Positions 1 to 10,958 of a DNA stretch of 64,000 bases are shown one piece after another. The position numbers and the translations under genes were made by a program. The DNA comes from Panaeolus papilionaceus. Lineage: Eukaryota; Basidiomycota; Agaricomycetes; Agaricales. The stretch is from assembly GCA_015501605.1 (NCBI GenBank), contig JADNRZ010000007.1, positions 1,054,001-1,118,000 on the forward strand, in the 5' to 3' direction. The notes beneath the pieces were generated by a model. The model was not told the origin of the DNA and ran no database searches. It saw only the letters and a program-made list of their open reading frames with translations. Positions within the stretch are counted from its first letter, which is position 1. Every line of letters starts with the position of its first letter.

Positions 1-499
1 TCATGATGACGAGGAAAGAACGCAACTTCATGCCTGTAAATGTGCGTTCAAAAGCGGTTAATACTGAAGGAATAAATAGAAGCTCAAGCCAAGGGCGCGT
101 ACCAGAGAGCTGCATGTATTTGAAATGCTGTCGAACCCATGCTCCGTTATTAAGGAGAATAAGTTCGCACATGGATCGGACGAGTGTAGCCTGATATCTT
201 CTGTGTTCCTGGTCTCCGACAACCCTCGAGGAGATATGTCGAGAGTAAAGGATGCGACTGAGTGATAAATGTGAGGCACAAGATCAGTTGTGAGACTATT
301 ACTGCAACAAGCTTGCGTACCTTATTATATGGTCATAGGAAAGCAACTTCGTCAGCGCATCTTCACCAGGCAATGGCCAGGCGGCCTGATTGAGTGCGCG
401 AAGGTTCCTTGCGTCGTCAAGAAACTTCTGTGCTCGGAGATTGTCGAGCGTTTCTTCGACACCGGATAAATTGTTGGCAGACATTGACGTTGTAGGCAT
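1..499 (-). CDS. Unrecognised protein, N-terminal part; gene runs off the left edge
   Basis: Three exons can be joined on the minus strand: 499-321, 257-103 and 33 to beyond base 1. Donors are GTACGC in both introns, and the acceptors follow CACTCAG and TTACAG. The N-terminus reads MPTTSMSANNLSGVEETLDN and continues as a soluble, helix-prone, charged segment that includes VGDQEHRRYQATLVRSMCEL and WVRQHFKYMQL. No signal peptide or membrane segment is visible in the roughly 120 residues available. I do not recognise the family. The second exon reads smoothly only in the spliced frame, which supports the model. The ATG at 499 is the first in frame. The gene is divergent from the M35 peptidase, with about 765 bases between their start codons. 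Confidence 0.6.
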
Positions 500-1264
500 C
501 GAGGAGTAGTAAAAAATTGGTGGCGAGTGGGGTAAGCGGCGACGGCGATTACCAGGTTTTATAGTGCGGAGAGGCGAGTGCCTTCACATTGCTGACTTAT
601 TGTAATCATGCCCATTGCCCATGTTCGAACGGTCGCTCGTTATGTTCGGCGCCTCTATCAGGATTTCCTTAGGAGGAAATTTCGTAACTATGATCGAGCT
701 GCGTTGCATTCGAAGGACACTGCCACTAGCGGCCCTTGCTTCGTTCAGAAATACTAGAATCCCTTTATGTTGTTTCTTGAAGTTCACAGTACTAGTACAC
801 TCGAAGCGGCTGCGTCCGTTGCTATTCAATATTAGTCAGCCAGCTGAGTGTCATTCGACTACGAAGCAAAATGAATATTATAGTACCATCATAGGTTGAT
901 ATGCTCTGTTAGTCTATCCCACTCACGGACCGAATTTCTTGGAGAAGGTTTTCAATACTATTATCACTCTTGGCGCTCATGTGCTTTGACGACAAAGCTC
1001 CGAAGTGCTATAGGAGGCTTACACAGGACATCACCGAAAGGTTATTTTTGGCGCTAATCTCTTGTTTCTTATCATTCGCCCGCATGCAAGGGGTGTCCAG
1101 TTTATATTACGAGTCTCTTTCAAGGAAGATAAATTGCTATTCTTTTTTCCTGAGCCTCATGGTCTTTTAACTCTATTGAATTAGGGCTCGGAATAAAGAG
1201 GGGTGCAAGCTTCGATAATGAGAATAAGCATCTGTGCATCCAGGTGCCATATCTCTCGTCAACG
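500..1264. other. Intergenic, shared upstream region of two divergent genes
   Basis: This stretch separates the divergent starts of the left-edge gene and the M35 peptidase, so it should hold both promoters. I see no coding exon and no clear TATA box. Confidence 0.5.
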
Positions 1265-2568
1265 ATGCAGCTTTCTATGTCCCTCCGAGCAGCGCTCATC
1301 GCATTGACATCACTCGCCATCGCCGTCTCCGCTTCACCTTCCTTGTCTCTTAAGGTAGTCGGTACGTTCTGGGCTATTTGACGATTCCAGCACCAGATTC
1401 TCAGTTCTCTCTCATCAGGCGTCACATCAATACAGAATGTTGAGAACTTCAAAGTCAAGACTATCCTTACCAATACCGGCGACGAGACTTTGAAGATCTT
1501 GAACGACCCTCGAGGGCCGCTATCGAGTTTACCCACTGATACCTTTACGATAACGAATGCAAAGGGCGATAAGCCATCTTTCACTGGAATCAGAGTCAAA
1601 TATGTTCCGTCTACTGCAATTGCTCGAGGCGGGTACACAGTCCTTGCTCCTGGAGAGTCTATCGAAGTTGAACATAGCTGTAAGCGTCATATCTCTTAAT
1701 GGATGTCCTAAAGTTGTTCATGCTCGAAAAGTGGCCGACGCTTACAACTTCAGCACACCCGGCGAAGGATCGTACGAAATAACAGCCAACAATGTCTTCT
1801 ATACCATCGGTTCATCATCCAACATTGTCCCCATTCACGCCAACCACAGCAACACAGCACACAGAACCAACCTCTCCGGCCGTCTCTTCGTTCCTCGTCT
1901 TCCCCATAACTCTATAACGCCGACCAAGCGCCAATTCTGGCAGGGCGGCTGCCTACCAGAACAAGAAGCCGAAATCGTCATCGCTGTATCTATAGCTCAG
2001 AGCCTCATTAATAGCAGTATTTCATACCTGAACAGTCACACATCTTCCACCCCGCGCTTCACAACGTGGTTTGGCACGTTCACGACTGCGCGCCATCAGA
2101 CTGTTCTCAACAATTTCATTTCTATTGGCTCAACGCCGTTTTCGAAATATACTTATGACTGCAGCTGCAAGGATGCAAACACGTACGCGTATAGCTATCC
2201 CACCCAGTGAGTATGTTATCAGTCAACGAACAACCATAATCTGATGGTCCTTGTTCAAGATGTGGGACAATTTATCTCTGCGGTGCATTTTGGAACGCTC
2301 CAACCACCGGAACTGATTCCAAGGTAAGCGCGCGCAACAAACCCTCGCACAAAGAAGCATATTCGAGGCTAATATATTCTATAAACTCCAGGCTGGCACT
2401 CTCGTTCATGAAGCGTCGCACTCCACGTGTAATCGCGGCCCAGGAACTCAAGACTATGTCTATGGACAGAGTGGCTCAAAGTCCCTCGCAATCAGTAGCC
2501 CCAACCAGGCTATCTTCAACGCTGACTCTTACGAGTACTTCGCGGAGAATACCCCCAGCCTAGCTTAA
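1265..2568 (+). CDS. Secreted M35 (aspzincin) metallopeptidase, peptidyl-Lys endopeptidase type
   Basis: Exons 1265-1361, 1419-1679, 1732-2206, 2260-2323 and 2392-2568 join to 357 residues, the usual length for fungal peptidyl-Lys metalloendopeptidase preproproteins. Residues 1 to about 23 form a signal peptide rich in Ala and Leu. A propeptide follows (residues to about 180, with VEHSLADAYNFSTPGEGSYE typical of the family). The C-terminal catalytic domain has GTIYLCGAFWNAP, then the zinc motif HEASH (about residues 305-309, with Glu306 catalytic) and GTQDYVYG, matching the aspzincin GTxDxxYG motif whose Asp is the third zinc ligand. Known members are secreted and cleave before lysine. All motifs are present, so the enzyme should be active after propeptide removal. 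The start is the first ATG of the signal-peptide exon. Confidence 0.93.
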
Positions 2569-5500
2569 AGTCCAGCACCAGGAGATAGTTTTGTGTATGT
2601 TCAAATCATTCAATTTTATGCAGGGGTTTTTAGAGTAAAATATTCAAATTGACGCTTTTTTTGCTCGCTTACACTCTAAGCCTTGCTCGGTTGAGCTTCA
2701 GCGGCCAAATAAAGAGCTGCTCATTCTGGCAGCTGAGTCGGCCGTAGTAGCGAGAGACTCAGGGAGCCTTCTTAACGAACATCCCAACTTCGAATGCCTA
2801 CGATTGATGTACACGCCCGGTCGCCGTACCTCACTCGACGTCATAGCTATTCCTTGTCACCATCAACAGCAGTTGAGCGCCGACGCCGACGCCCAACGCT
2901 TCGTCGACTTCAATTCGTACTCGAAAGGAGTCACCTACATCAAACCGTCGTATCGAAGCCCTAGAAATAGGGGCCCAGGTTACCGTTTACCTTTATAATT
3001 GGCTCAGGGTGCTTCTTCCGATATCGGAATGAATGGAGAGATTCAGAAGTCAGAATGATTTAATTAAAATTTTTTATAAGTCTGGGCCTAGAATCGCTGG
3101 ATGTCGTAAAATATTAATGAGGTATAGTTTTGTGCTGTGTACAATGATTCGAGTGCTTAAAATGAATAGTTGTAATACATCTGATGAGCGGGGGCTTATG
3201 AGCGCATCAGAATGGCCCCGACTCGCGTATGGGCATGACCCATTGAGATACCTACCCCGCTCTTGACCCTTGTACATCATCCAAATGTATATGATGTCAA
3301 TTCAACATCGCAGGATGATAGCAAGATTAGTTTGGAATGGAAATGATACATAAAGTTAGAACTCGAAGTCTGATTCAGAACGACTGAAATGACTGATGCT
3401 GATGTTGATGGTCATATTTATGGCCATGAAGCATCGGAGAGATGCGAAAGCAAAAGCTCTGAAGCTATCATATGCATAGGATAAGGATATAGATAGATGG
3501 ACACTTGGTCTCGGACCTTGCCTCCAAGATGGAATGGGGTGGTGGTGGCTGTAGCCTATCCTGTCCTGTCCATCTACCCGTATATCCGTGTATCCGTCCA
3601 TACCCGTCCCATCATGATGAAACGAAGCTCACTGTCAGTTTAACCCACAACCCACGAGGAAATTAATCAAGCTCATGCTCTAAAACATCATCACGACACA
3701 AAGAGTCCACGCGCAACGTGCCAAACCCCGAATGTCGTCTGCTAGGTACTATCAGTACTATCAGTGCTTAATATGATAATGATGAAACCACCGAAACGAC
3801 GGAATGGAGTCAAATAGCCATGGTGGTGGTAGGGTGTCCAAAGGGGATGAAATTAAGTACGTACGACCAATCAACGTTCAACGAGCGCGGATTCAGACTC
3901 GGAGGGGGGATTCAAAGGGGATGGATGGAGATCACGGACATGCCTGAGTGTACACGGACCCTCAGGCTACTTGCATCGAGAGAATGGGTAACGCGTACCA
4001 CAGCGGTGGCTGCTCTTCAGGCCTTCGAGGCACGAAGGAAGTGCCTTGGTATTCTGATGTAGTTTTATTCCAGCGCTGCGCCTGTCTTCGGGTCTTCAGA
4101 TAGCCCGAGTCCTAGATAACGCTACGCGAATCAAATAGATGACCCTCCCCTCCCCATACTACATACTTTCGAAACCACGGTCGTATCAAATGTCCCTGTA
4201 TTAAATGACCGTGACCATCTAGGGGTCCAAACCCCTGCCAATGAAGTGACTCGTGGGCCTGAAACGATCAGCAAGAAGGGTGCTTCGACTCCTTCCCTTC
4301 CTTCCGGGCGTGTGGTGTGGTGATTTACCCCGGTTATCTATCCGTTCGACGGACACGCTGATGTGCCTAGACTATCTGTTTCCCTCCCCTGCCTTCCTAT
4401 CTACATACATATCTCCCAACGTCCGAGTTCTGAATGATTTGATCTTCAAAGCTTCACCGTGATATGAAATCATTGAGTGAGAAGGAGTGTTTCAAGTTTA
4501 TCTTTATCTTCATCACGAACCCACCACTATAGTACTCGGTGAGTATGGATAACCATATCATATCATATCATAGTTTACATGACCTTGTCAGTCATACCTC
4601 ACTACAGCTGTAGAGCATAGAATTAGATACATGACTCACCCTCTGCAGTATCCACCTCGAAACCCATCACTCGTAGCGCATCACGCCCGACAATCCCATT
4701 CAACCCTCCATAGCACATCCGCCCATAACACTCACCTAACGCCGTCATACCCGGCGGTATGACTCCCCCTCCCCTCCCTCCCATACCCGCTCACATCCCG
4801 TCCAGATCCCCTTTTGATCGTGAGTCCGCGACTGCACAGCCCCATAGGAATGGATCCGAGTTACGAATCTTATCTACCAGTGCTACGCGGGGCTGCGCAC
4901 AAGGCGAGTCAATGATACTCACTGACACTGACACTGATGTAGGAGAGGTGTAGTTGGCTCGTAGTTGTGTTCTATTAGTCTTCGTATTTGTTTTCGTATT
5001 CTTGGATCGTTGGGCACAGCTTGTCGACGAGTATATGCGCCCCGCGAATATTTATTTTCTTCTGTCCCACGAACACAGGTCGTAATCAAGACAAGACAAT
5101 ATATTGATTTGTTGCAGTTGTGTTTATACTATGTATGTATTCGAAACGAAGTGAGAGTGAATGAATGAATGAGTGCATGTATAGAAGGGTGTGTATGTGT
5201 GATGAGGTGAGATGAGAACGAAGAGAGGTCGAATAAATTACAGAAGAAAAAAAGACACATAATTCAACGAAAGAAAGTGAGAGAGAGGGAGTGGAAACGC
5301 ATGCATCTCCACATAACTTATCATAACGCATCTAAGCTTCAACCAAAAACGAAACAGAACGAAGGAAAACGAAAGGAAAGGAAAAGTGCATATATCCCCA
5401 ACTCGATAAATAACGAAAATAAAAAAACTAACACCTCCTAATGTCCAAAAGATTATGAAAATGATATGGTACAGTAACGTAAAGTAAAAGCCTGCCAAGG

Positions 5501-6657
5501 TAAAAGTAAAGTACAACAACAACAAAAACAAGAAAAGAAGAGGTCGTAAATTTCGTAACGTCATGATTTCCAAACAAGTTGAAATTGGAAATTGGAATTG
5601 GGGTTGGAATAATTTAGATGATTTGAAATGCTGTAGATCGTCCCCTATACCCAAATTCCAATTCTATCCAACCCCTCTCCAAGCTCTCCTATGCTCCCCA
5701 CTCAGGAGTCCCAACTTCAAATTCCAATTACCCCACGAGGCGAGGCAAGGCAAGGCGCGGAATCAGGGCGGGCATCCGTGAGCGTGCCGCGAGGCCATCA
5801 GGTCAGTCGCGGTGAGCGTCAGCCTCAGGTCCCAGGTACACGGCGAAGACTAGCCATCAGGGCAAAGCCCATTCCCAACCAGTGCCACCAACCAACCAAA
5901 AAATTTCAACCTCACGTTGATCCCAATGTCAGAAAGTTGCAAAACTCTCGCGTCCCGCAGTCCTGCCCCTCCTTGGCGGGATATCGAACACGAAAGTTTG
6001 ATAACAAGATGGACCGCCTTGGAACCGCAGACGTGCGTGAGTGGGTGAGTTTGAGTTATTCACGTCATGGCTGGTCGCGTTCGTGTCGGGGTTCGACGTC
6101 GTCCATGTCTAGACTTGTATCGCAGCCGCAGTCCAAGTTCAAGTGGGATAGTGAAGCATAAGACATCCGAGGGTTTATGCAACGCCAATCGATATGAAGG
6201 GTTATATGAACCGGTGAATGAATGAATGTTGCATGTCTGGCTGAAATAGAGCCCATGCGGGCACAGGTGTGAACCGTGATTGTCGTGTCCGATGAGGTGG
6301 TATATAAGCCATGACTCGAGTGAGACAGTAATGCAAAATTGCACAATGAAGAGGATGAAGTGGAAGAGCCACCTCGGTGGTAAATGGATGCGATGCTGCG
6401 TGCTGTCTGTATCTGTGGTGGCATGTTGCACGAAAATAGAATGGAGAATGAAGAGGCAAGCATGGCAAGACAAGGCAACGAGGTGATAGTATGGTGTAGT
6501 GTGCGTGATGTAGAGTAGAGTAGTCCATGGTGTGCCATACCATAACTAGAACGAAAAGAAATCGAGAGAAATATTGTCCATGATATCAAAACCCAACGAA
6601 AAGTGAATGAAAAGAAAGGCACAACACCACCACCAACTACCTCAACCAATTCAACCT
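2569..6657. other. Gene-poor stretch with low-complexity sequence
   Basis: About 4.1 kb without a gene I can support. It holds short repeats (tandem ATATC near 4554, three ACTGAC units near 4920, GAATGA units near 5161) and purine-rich plus-strand tracts near 5230-5420. Bases 6060-6657 may belong to the 3' untranslated region of the minus-strand gene at 6658-7635. Reading frames are open on both strands in several places, but they look compositional. Bases 4640-4900 on the minus strand look weakly protein-like, but no consistent splice model was found. Confidence 0.4.
4554..4572. repeat. ATATC microsatellite
   Basis: The pentamer ATATC is repeated nearly four times without interruption. It lies in gene-poor sequence and has no obvious function. 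Confidence 0.8.
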
Positions 6658-7635
6658 CTACGCAGCACAATCCACCATCTCCCAATCATCTCCCCTCACC
6701 ACCACCCAAGAGCTCGTCAACACCGGCTGAGCAGGCGCACCACACAGCGACAACCCCAAACACCCCTCATCCTTCTCCTTCTCATCACCCCACGCATCAC
6801 CCATCGTCACATCCCCCTCCGCATCCCTAAAACTATCCATCGCCACCAGTCTCTCCAACTCCCTCGTGGCCACGAAAATGCTCATCGCCAACCGCGCGCC
6901 CATATGCAGCACGCGCTGCCCATCGGGGCTCTTCTTGAGGCAGCCCTTGAGGGCGGTCTTGTAGAGATCGGGCTCTGCCTTGGAGCGCGGGAAGACGGGG
7001 CGCGGGTTGATGGATTTGGGGGTGGGTGCGAGCGGGGATGAGGTGCGCGGGGTGACGCGTGTGGTGATGGGGCATGAGGCAGAGGGGAGGATGACTTGGG
7101 GGGCGCGTTGGGCTTTCTTGACGGGTGAGGCCGGTGGCGCCGATGGGGTGGATTCGTTGATTGCCGCGAATGGGTTGGTAGATCTGGATGGTCGCGATTT
7201 GAGAGATGCAGGGAGCGGAACGGGCACAACTGCGGAGGAGAGGGATGATGTAGCTGATGGAGTGCGGGTGGTAGTAGGCGTAGTGAACACGGTCGTGTAC
7301 TTTGAACCAGTCTGGGTGTTGATGGTGAGTGGTTCTTGAGTGACTTTGTTGACCGCGTTTTTGCGCTTGAGTCGGTGGCTATCACGATGGTATGATAGGG
7401 CTCTATAGTGAGCCACTGTTGTACTGCTGAATGACGATGACGATGATGATGGTGATGGTGAGTCCATTATGACACTCTGAGTACGCGATAGACCCATTGA
7501 AGTCTTTGGTGCTTTAGCAGGTCTCGGACTAGGACAGAGCGATGGAGGGGGATAGGAGAATGACGAAGTACGCTTTCTGGCAGAGGACAACTGATGGGGA
7601 GCAGTGGGCAGAGGGAGTACTGACTCGAGAGACAT
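6658..7635 (-). CDS. Hypothetical Ser/Pro/Thr-rich, mostly disordered protein
   Basis: A single uninterrupted frame of 325 residues from the ATG at 7635 (MSLESVLPLPTAPHQ); an in-frame ATG at 7665 would add ten residues. The first 220 residues are rich in Ser, Pro, Thr and Arg, with runs such as SPSPSSSSSSFSS. The C-terminal third is more ordered: KTALKGCLKKSPDGQRVL, then a helix ending MSIFVATRELERLVAMDS, an acidic segment, and a final SSWVVVRGDDWEMVDCAA. The ordered tail ending in a W-x-MVDC motif suggests a conserved fungal protein, but I cannot assign a function. It may be a regulatory or adaptor protein by composition alone. No signal peptide or membrane segment is present. The long, low-complexity downstream sequence may be its 3' untranslated region. 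Confidence 0.72.
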   Translation of the reverse strand: MSLESVLPLPTAPHQLSSARKRTSSFSYPPPSLCPSPRPAKAPKTSMGLSRTQSVIMDSPSPSSSSSSFSSTTVAHYRALSYHRDSHRLKRKNAVNKVTQEPLTINTQTGSKYTTVFTTPTTTRTPSATSSLSSAVVPVPLPASLKSRPSRSTNPFAAINESTPSAPPASPVKKAQRAPQVILPSASCPITTRVTPRTSSPLAPTPKSINPRPVFPRSKAEPDLYKTALKGCLKKSPDGQRVLHMGARLAMSIFVATRELERLVAMDSFRDAEGDVTMGDAWGDEKEKDEGCLGLSLCGAPAQPVLTSSWVVVRGDDWEMVDCAA

Positions 7636-9600
7636 TATTATAACAAAGAAATCAGAGTCAGTCAAGCAGGGGAGACAGAGACACAGAGACTAGCAAGAGC
7701 ACGCAGACAGACAGAGAGACATCAACAGAATGGGACACAACAGACATATAAACAATCCAAATGGTGGCTATGCTCTTTTCCTTTTTAGAAAAATCAGATC
7801 TGCATCTCAGATCTCAGATCACCCAAGTCCCCCAAAATGAACAACACACTCACCGACGTTCTCGCGCCCTCTTTCAATCATCATCTTCATCATCCAAGTC
7901 ACTCAAAGTCAGTCAACCCGCCGCCCGACGTTCTTACTACCCATCATCATCACCGTACGTCGCGTCTCATCCACAAACCTCCATTTCATGTTGCCACATC
8001 TCTCCACCGGATCCACAAACAAAGAGCCTCACTGTGGCTGTGGCTCGAGTCATTTCCTTCTCCAGCCAACCAACGGGACTCGGAATCAACACAGTAGCGT
8101 CAACACGAGGGTAAACACCACCAACATTACCTATCCTCCATTACATTGCATTGCTTAACATTACGCTTTGATTCGCTCGCTCACCCTCTCGGGCTCTCGG
8201 TGAACACTCTACCGGCGTAGCAAGCCATGCCCAGTGTTTTTTGTGGTTCGCAATATGATTCCACCGCATGATCGACCAAGGGGTGAGTTTGAATTTGGTG
8301 AAATGAAATGAAATCACCACAAACACCCACAACAAAGAGGTTTCGTAAAAGGACTCGTTCCGATTCCGAGTCTTTTGTTGAATGGTCGATGATGACGTCT
8401 GTTGAGGATGAGGTGGGCTTGGTGGGCTTTTGTTTTCCTTTCGTTCCGTCGAGTGAAAGGAGCAAAAGGACTTGAAACCCCGGAATACGAACAAACGAAT
8501 CAACGAGCGGCGTCGTGTGAATGTCCCTGACATTCAACAAACCGGTATTGTACTATGTAGGCGTTTGATTGTGTCAAAGGAATGCACGAACAGAGAATAA
8601 ACAACCTGATTGTGTATGTACATAAGATAAAAGGGCTACCCCGTTTCGTACATCCCATTTACATATATACATCCTCTCCACATATGTAGGTCCCGTCCCG
8701 GTGCACTTGGCCTTTATTAGAAACCTGAACGATTCAGAATTCGAATGGAGACGCCACAGTCCCGTGTTTCTTTTCCCTCTACGATATCCTATTCTGTTTT
8801 ACTTGATTCACCGGAGCACAACTGAACGGCACTCTTCACAGTAAACATGCAGTTGACAACTCATATAAGAAAGCTTGAATCATACTTCCGACTTCGTTCG
8901 CATATAGGGTTTAAGCAATTACGAGTGGTGTGCGTAGTAACTTAAGGAAGGAAGGGAGAGAGATGAGGTACTGCATGGCGTCATACGAAGCCTCGAGGCC
9001 TCCACCTAATAGTAATCCTCATCAATGAAATGAAAGCATGGAGGTGCAGTGGAAAGATGACAGCGCCATGGAGATAAGATACTGGAACAGTGAACATCTA
9101 CCCGAGGAATAGATATATGCCATATGGTATGGTACAGGCGCAGTGGATTCGCGCGTTGGTGTACCGTGCACCAGGACGCAGTTCGAACACAAGGCCAGAG
9201 TAAAGAGATAGCAACATTCTCAGCCATTTTATTGCTACGACGACGAGGCATGTGCATCGTACTGATACAGTACCTCCCGGAGTGCAACAAACCAAATACC
9301 ATCTAAACACCACCTTTAGAACACGATCATCATCTCCACCAAAACATCGACACGACTCGACTGAGATAGCAACTCCGAAATGCTTGATAGCAGGTGTTAA
9401 TCGACATCACGAGCTCGTATCGATAATCAATTTCTCGAGCAGGCCATCGAGAATAGAAACTGGGCAGTGAGCAGCGAAAATAGGAATCCACCATCGAGTA
9501 TTGAATCAACGAAGGTCGGATTGCTATCCGAGGTGTGTAAGCAAAGCAATCTATCTAGTCGACTACATCGCTAACGCTAACGCTAATTAAAACCCCACAC

Positions 9601-9616
9601 CGCTCGCTCGCTCGCT
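9601..9616. repeat. CGCT microsatellite
   Basis: Four tandem copies of CGCT in gene-poor sequence. No function can be inferred. Confidence 0.7.
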
Positions 9617-10391
9617 CTGGGTCTCGACTCGGAATTCGATGCGATGACATAGGACTCATTGACATGAGAGACACATATGCATATGACATCGGAATGAGTC
9701 TGTGAATGCTACCAGCTATGTATTCCGTTCAAATCCCAAATATTTGTTCATCACCCACGACGTCATGGTTTACTGTATTATCATCGTAGGCGCTCCGTTT
9801 GAGCGAGGCCTCGAAGCGGGTCAAGTGTTCGCGTAGGAACGAACAAATGTCCTCGGAGGCGTCGATGTTTGTAATAATTCAGCACCGCTTACAGCCCACT
9901 TCTTTGGTTTAGTCTAAAGATGAGCACTGGTCATATGAGATACTTATTGAGGAAGAGGCTCTATATTTATGGGCAATGAGCCTGGGTGAGGTGAGATGAA
10001 ATGAAGAGGCGCCACGTATCAGTCCTCAGTCCTGTTCTAAGTATATAAAAATAAAAATGTCAGGGCATGTTCGGAGAGGATGTTAAATATACGCGTTCCA
10101 TTAATGACAGGCACAGCAGCTTACCAAACTTGCAAAATCGAATTGAAAAGGGGTAGGAAAGGGAAGTGTTCCGTTGCTAGTGAGTGTTGCGTTTCTCGAA
10201 ATGCAACGTGAACGTGAGGTCGCCGAAGCCCCTATCCGTATCCAAGCCCCTATCCACCCACCCCCCATCTGTTCCTATCTGTGAGTATCATCGACATAGC
10301 AATCGTTACTTCACTCTGCATTATCATCACCACTGTAATCCACAATCTTCCACAATTCTATAGAAATGGCATGAGCTGCTAGCACCGTATC

Positions 10392-10411
10392 ATCGATCAT
10401 CTATGATCGAT
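10392..10411. repeat. Short perfect palindrome
   Basis: A perfect 9-base inverted repeat (ATCGATCAT and ATGATCGAT) separated by two bases. It could be a dimeric regulator site or chance. There is no adjacent gene. Confidence 0.3.
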
Positions 10412-10928
10412 ATCATTCCGTTCACCATGGCATACCGTGCTCGTGGGTGGCCACTTCAACTTGCGATCGAATAAGCACACATTTAAATGGTGGTGATAGG
10501 ACCGGTGTGGTGGCTAGCGTGGAGGACTGGATCGCCGTTAACCACTTCCAGAACCCCGCACCGCACCACATCACGCACACCTTTACTTACTGTGATACGG
10601 GTGAAGCGCGATATGATTCATCAATTTGAATGTGACTCCAGCGCCTTTGTGATTCAAAGATAGGAACCTCGAGGCTCACATACATACATATCGTCGCGTC
10701 TCCACCCCGTCCCCATACACGGACTCCAACATTCCATGAAAGACCGTGACCTTGGTGAAAGAACGCCGCACCACCACACACTACACCATGCACCGCGCCT
10801 CATGGCTGGGTTGGCTAGTTCGAGTCAAAGGAGTCAAAGTTAACGTTAACAAAGGTGTCCATACCCGTTCTAGAAGCGCTAATGCCAAAAAAACGTTCTC
10901 TTTCAAAGATGGGATTTTAACGTTATCT

Positions 10929-10958
10929 CGACACGACACGACACGCGTCGCGTCGCGT
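10929..10958. repeat. CGACA and CGTCG tandem repeats
   Basis: Three CGACA-like units run directly into GCGTC units, giving a 30-base GC-rich block with partial dyad symmetry in otherwise plain sequence. Confidence 0.5.

Noticed and set aside
4640..4900. Two protein-like segments on the minus strand (NSDPFLWGCAVADSRSKGD and GMTALGECYGRMCYGG)
   Set aside because: Joining them needs an intron of 21 bases or a frame shift, and no upstream or downstream exon continues either. Could be a relic but cannot be supported.
6065..6685. 206-codon and other long frames on the minus strand
   Set aside because: Low-complexity composition, no conserved segment, and overlapping frames equally open. More likely 3' untranslated sequence of the gene at 6658-7635.
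8141..8540. Two overlapping minus-strand frames of about 120-130 codons
   Set aside because: Both open in the same bases, neither with conserved sequence, so open by chance.
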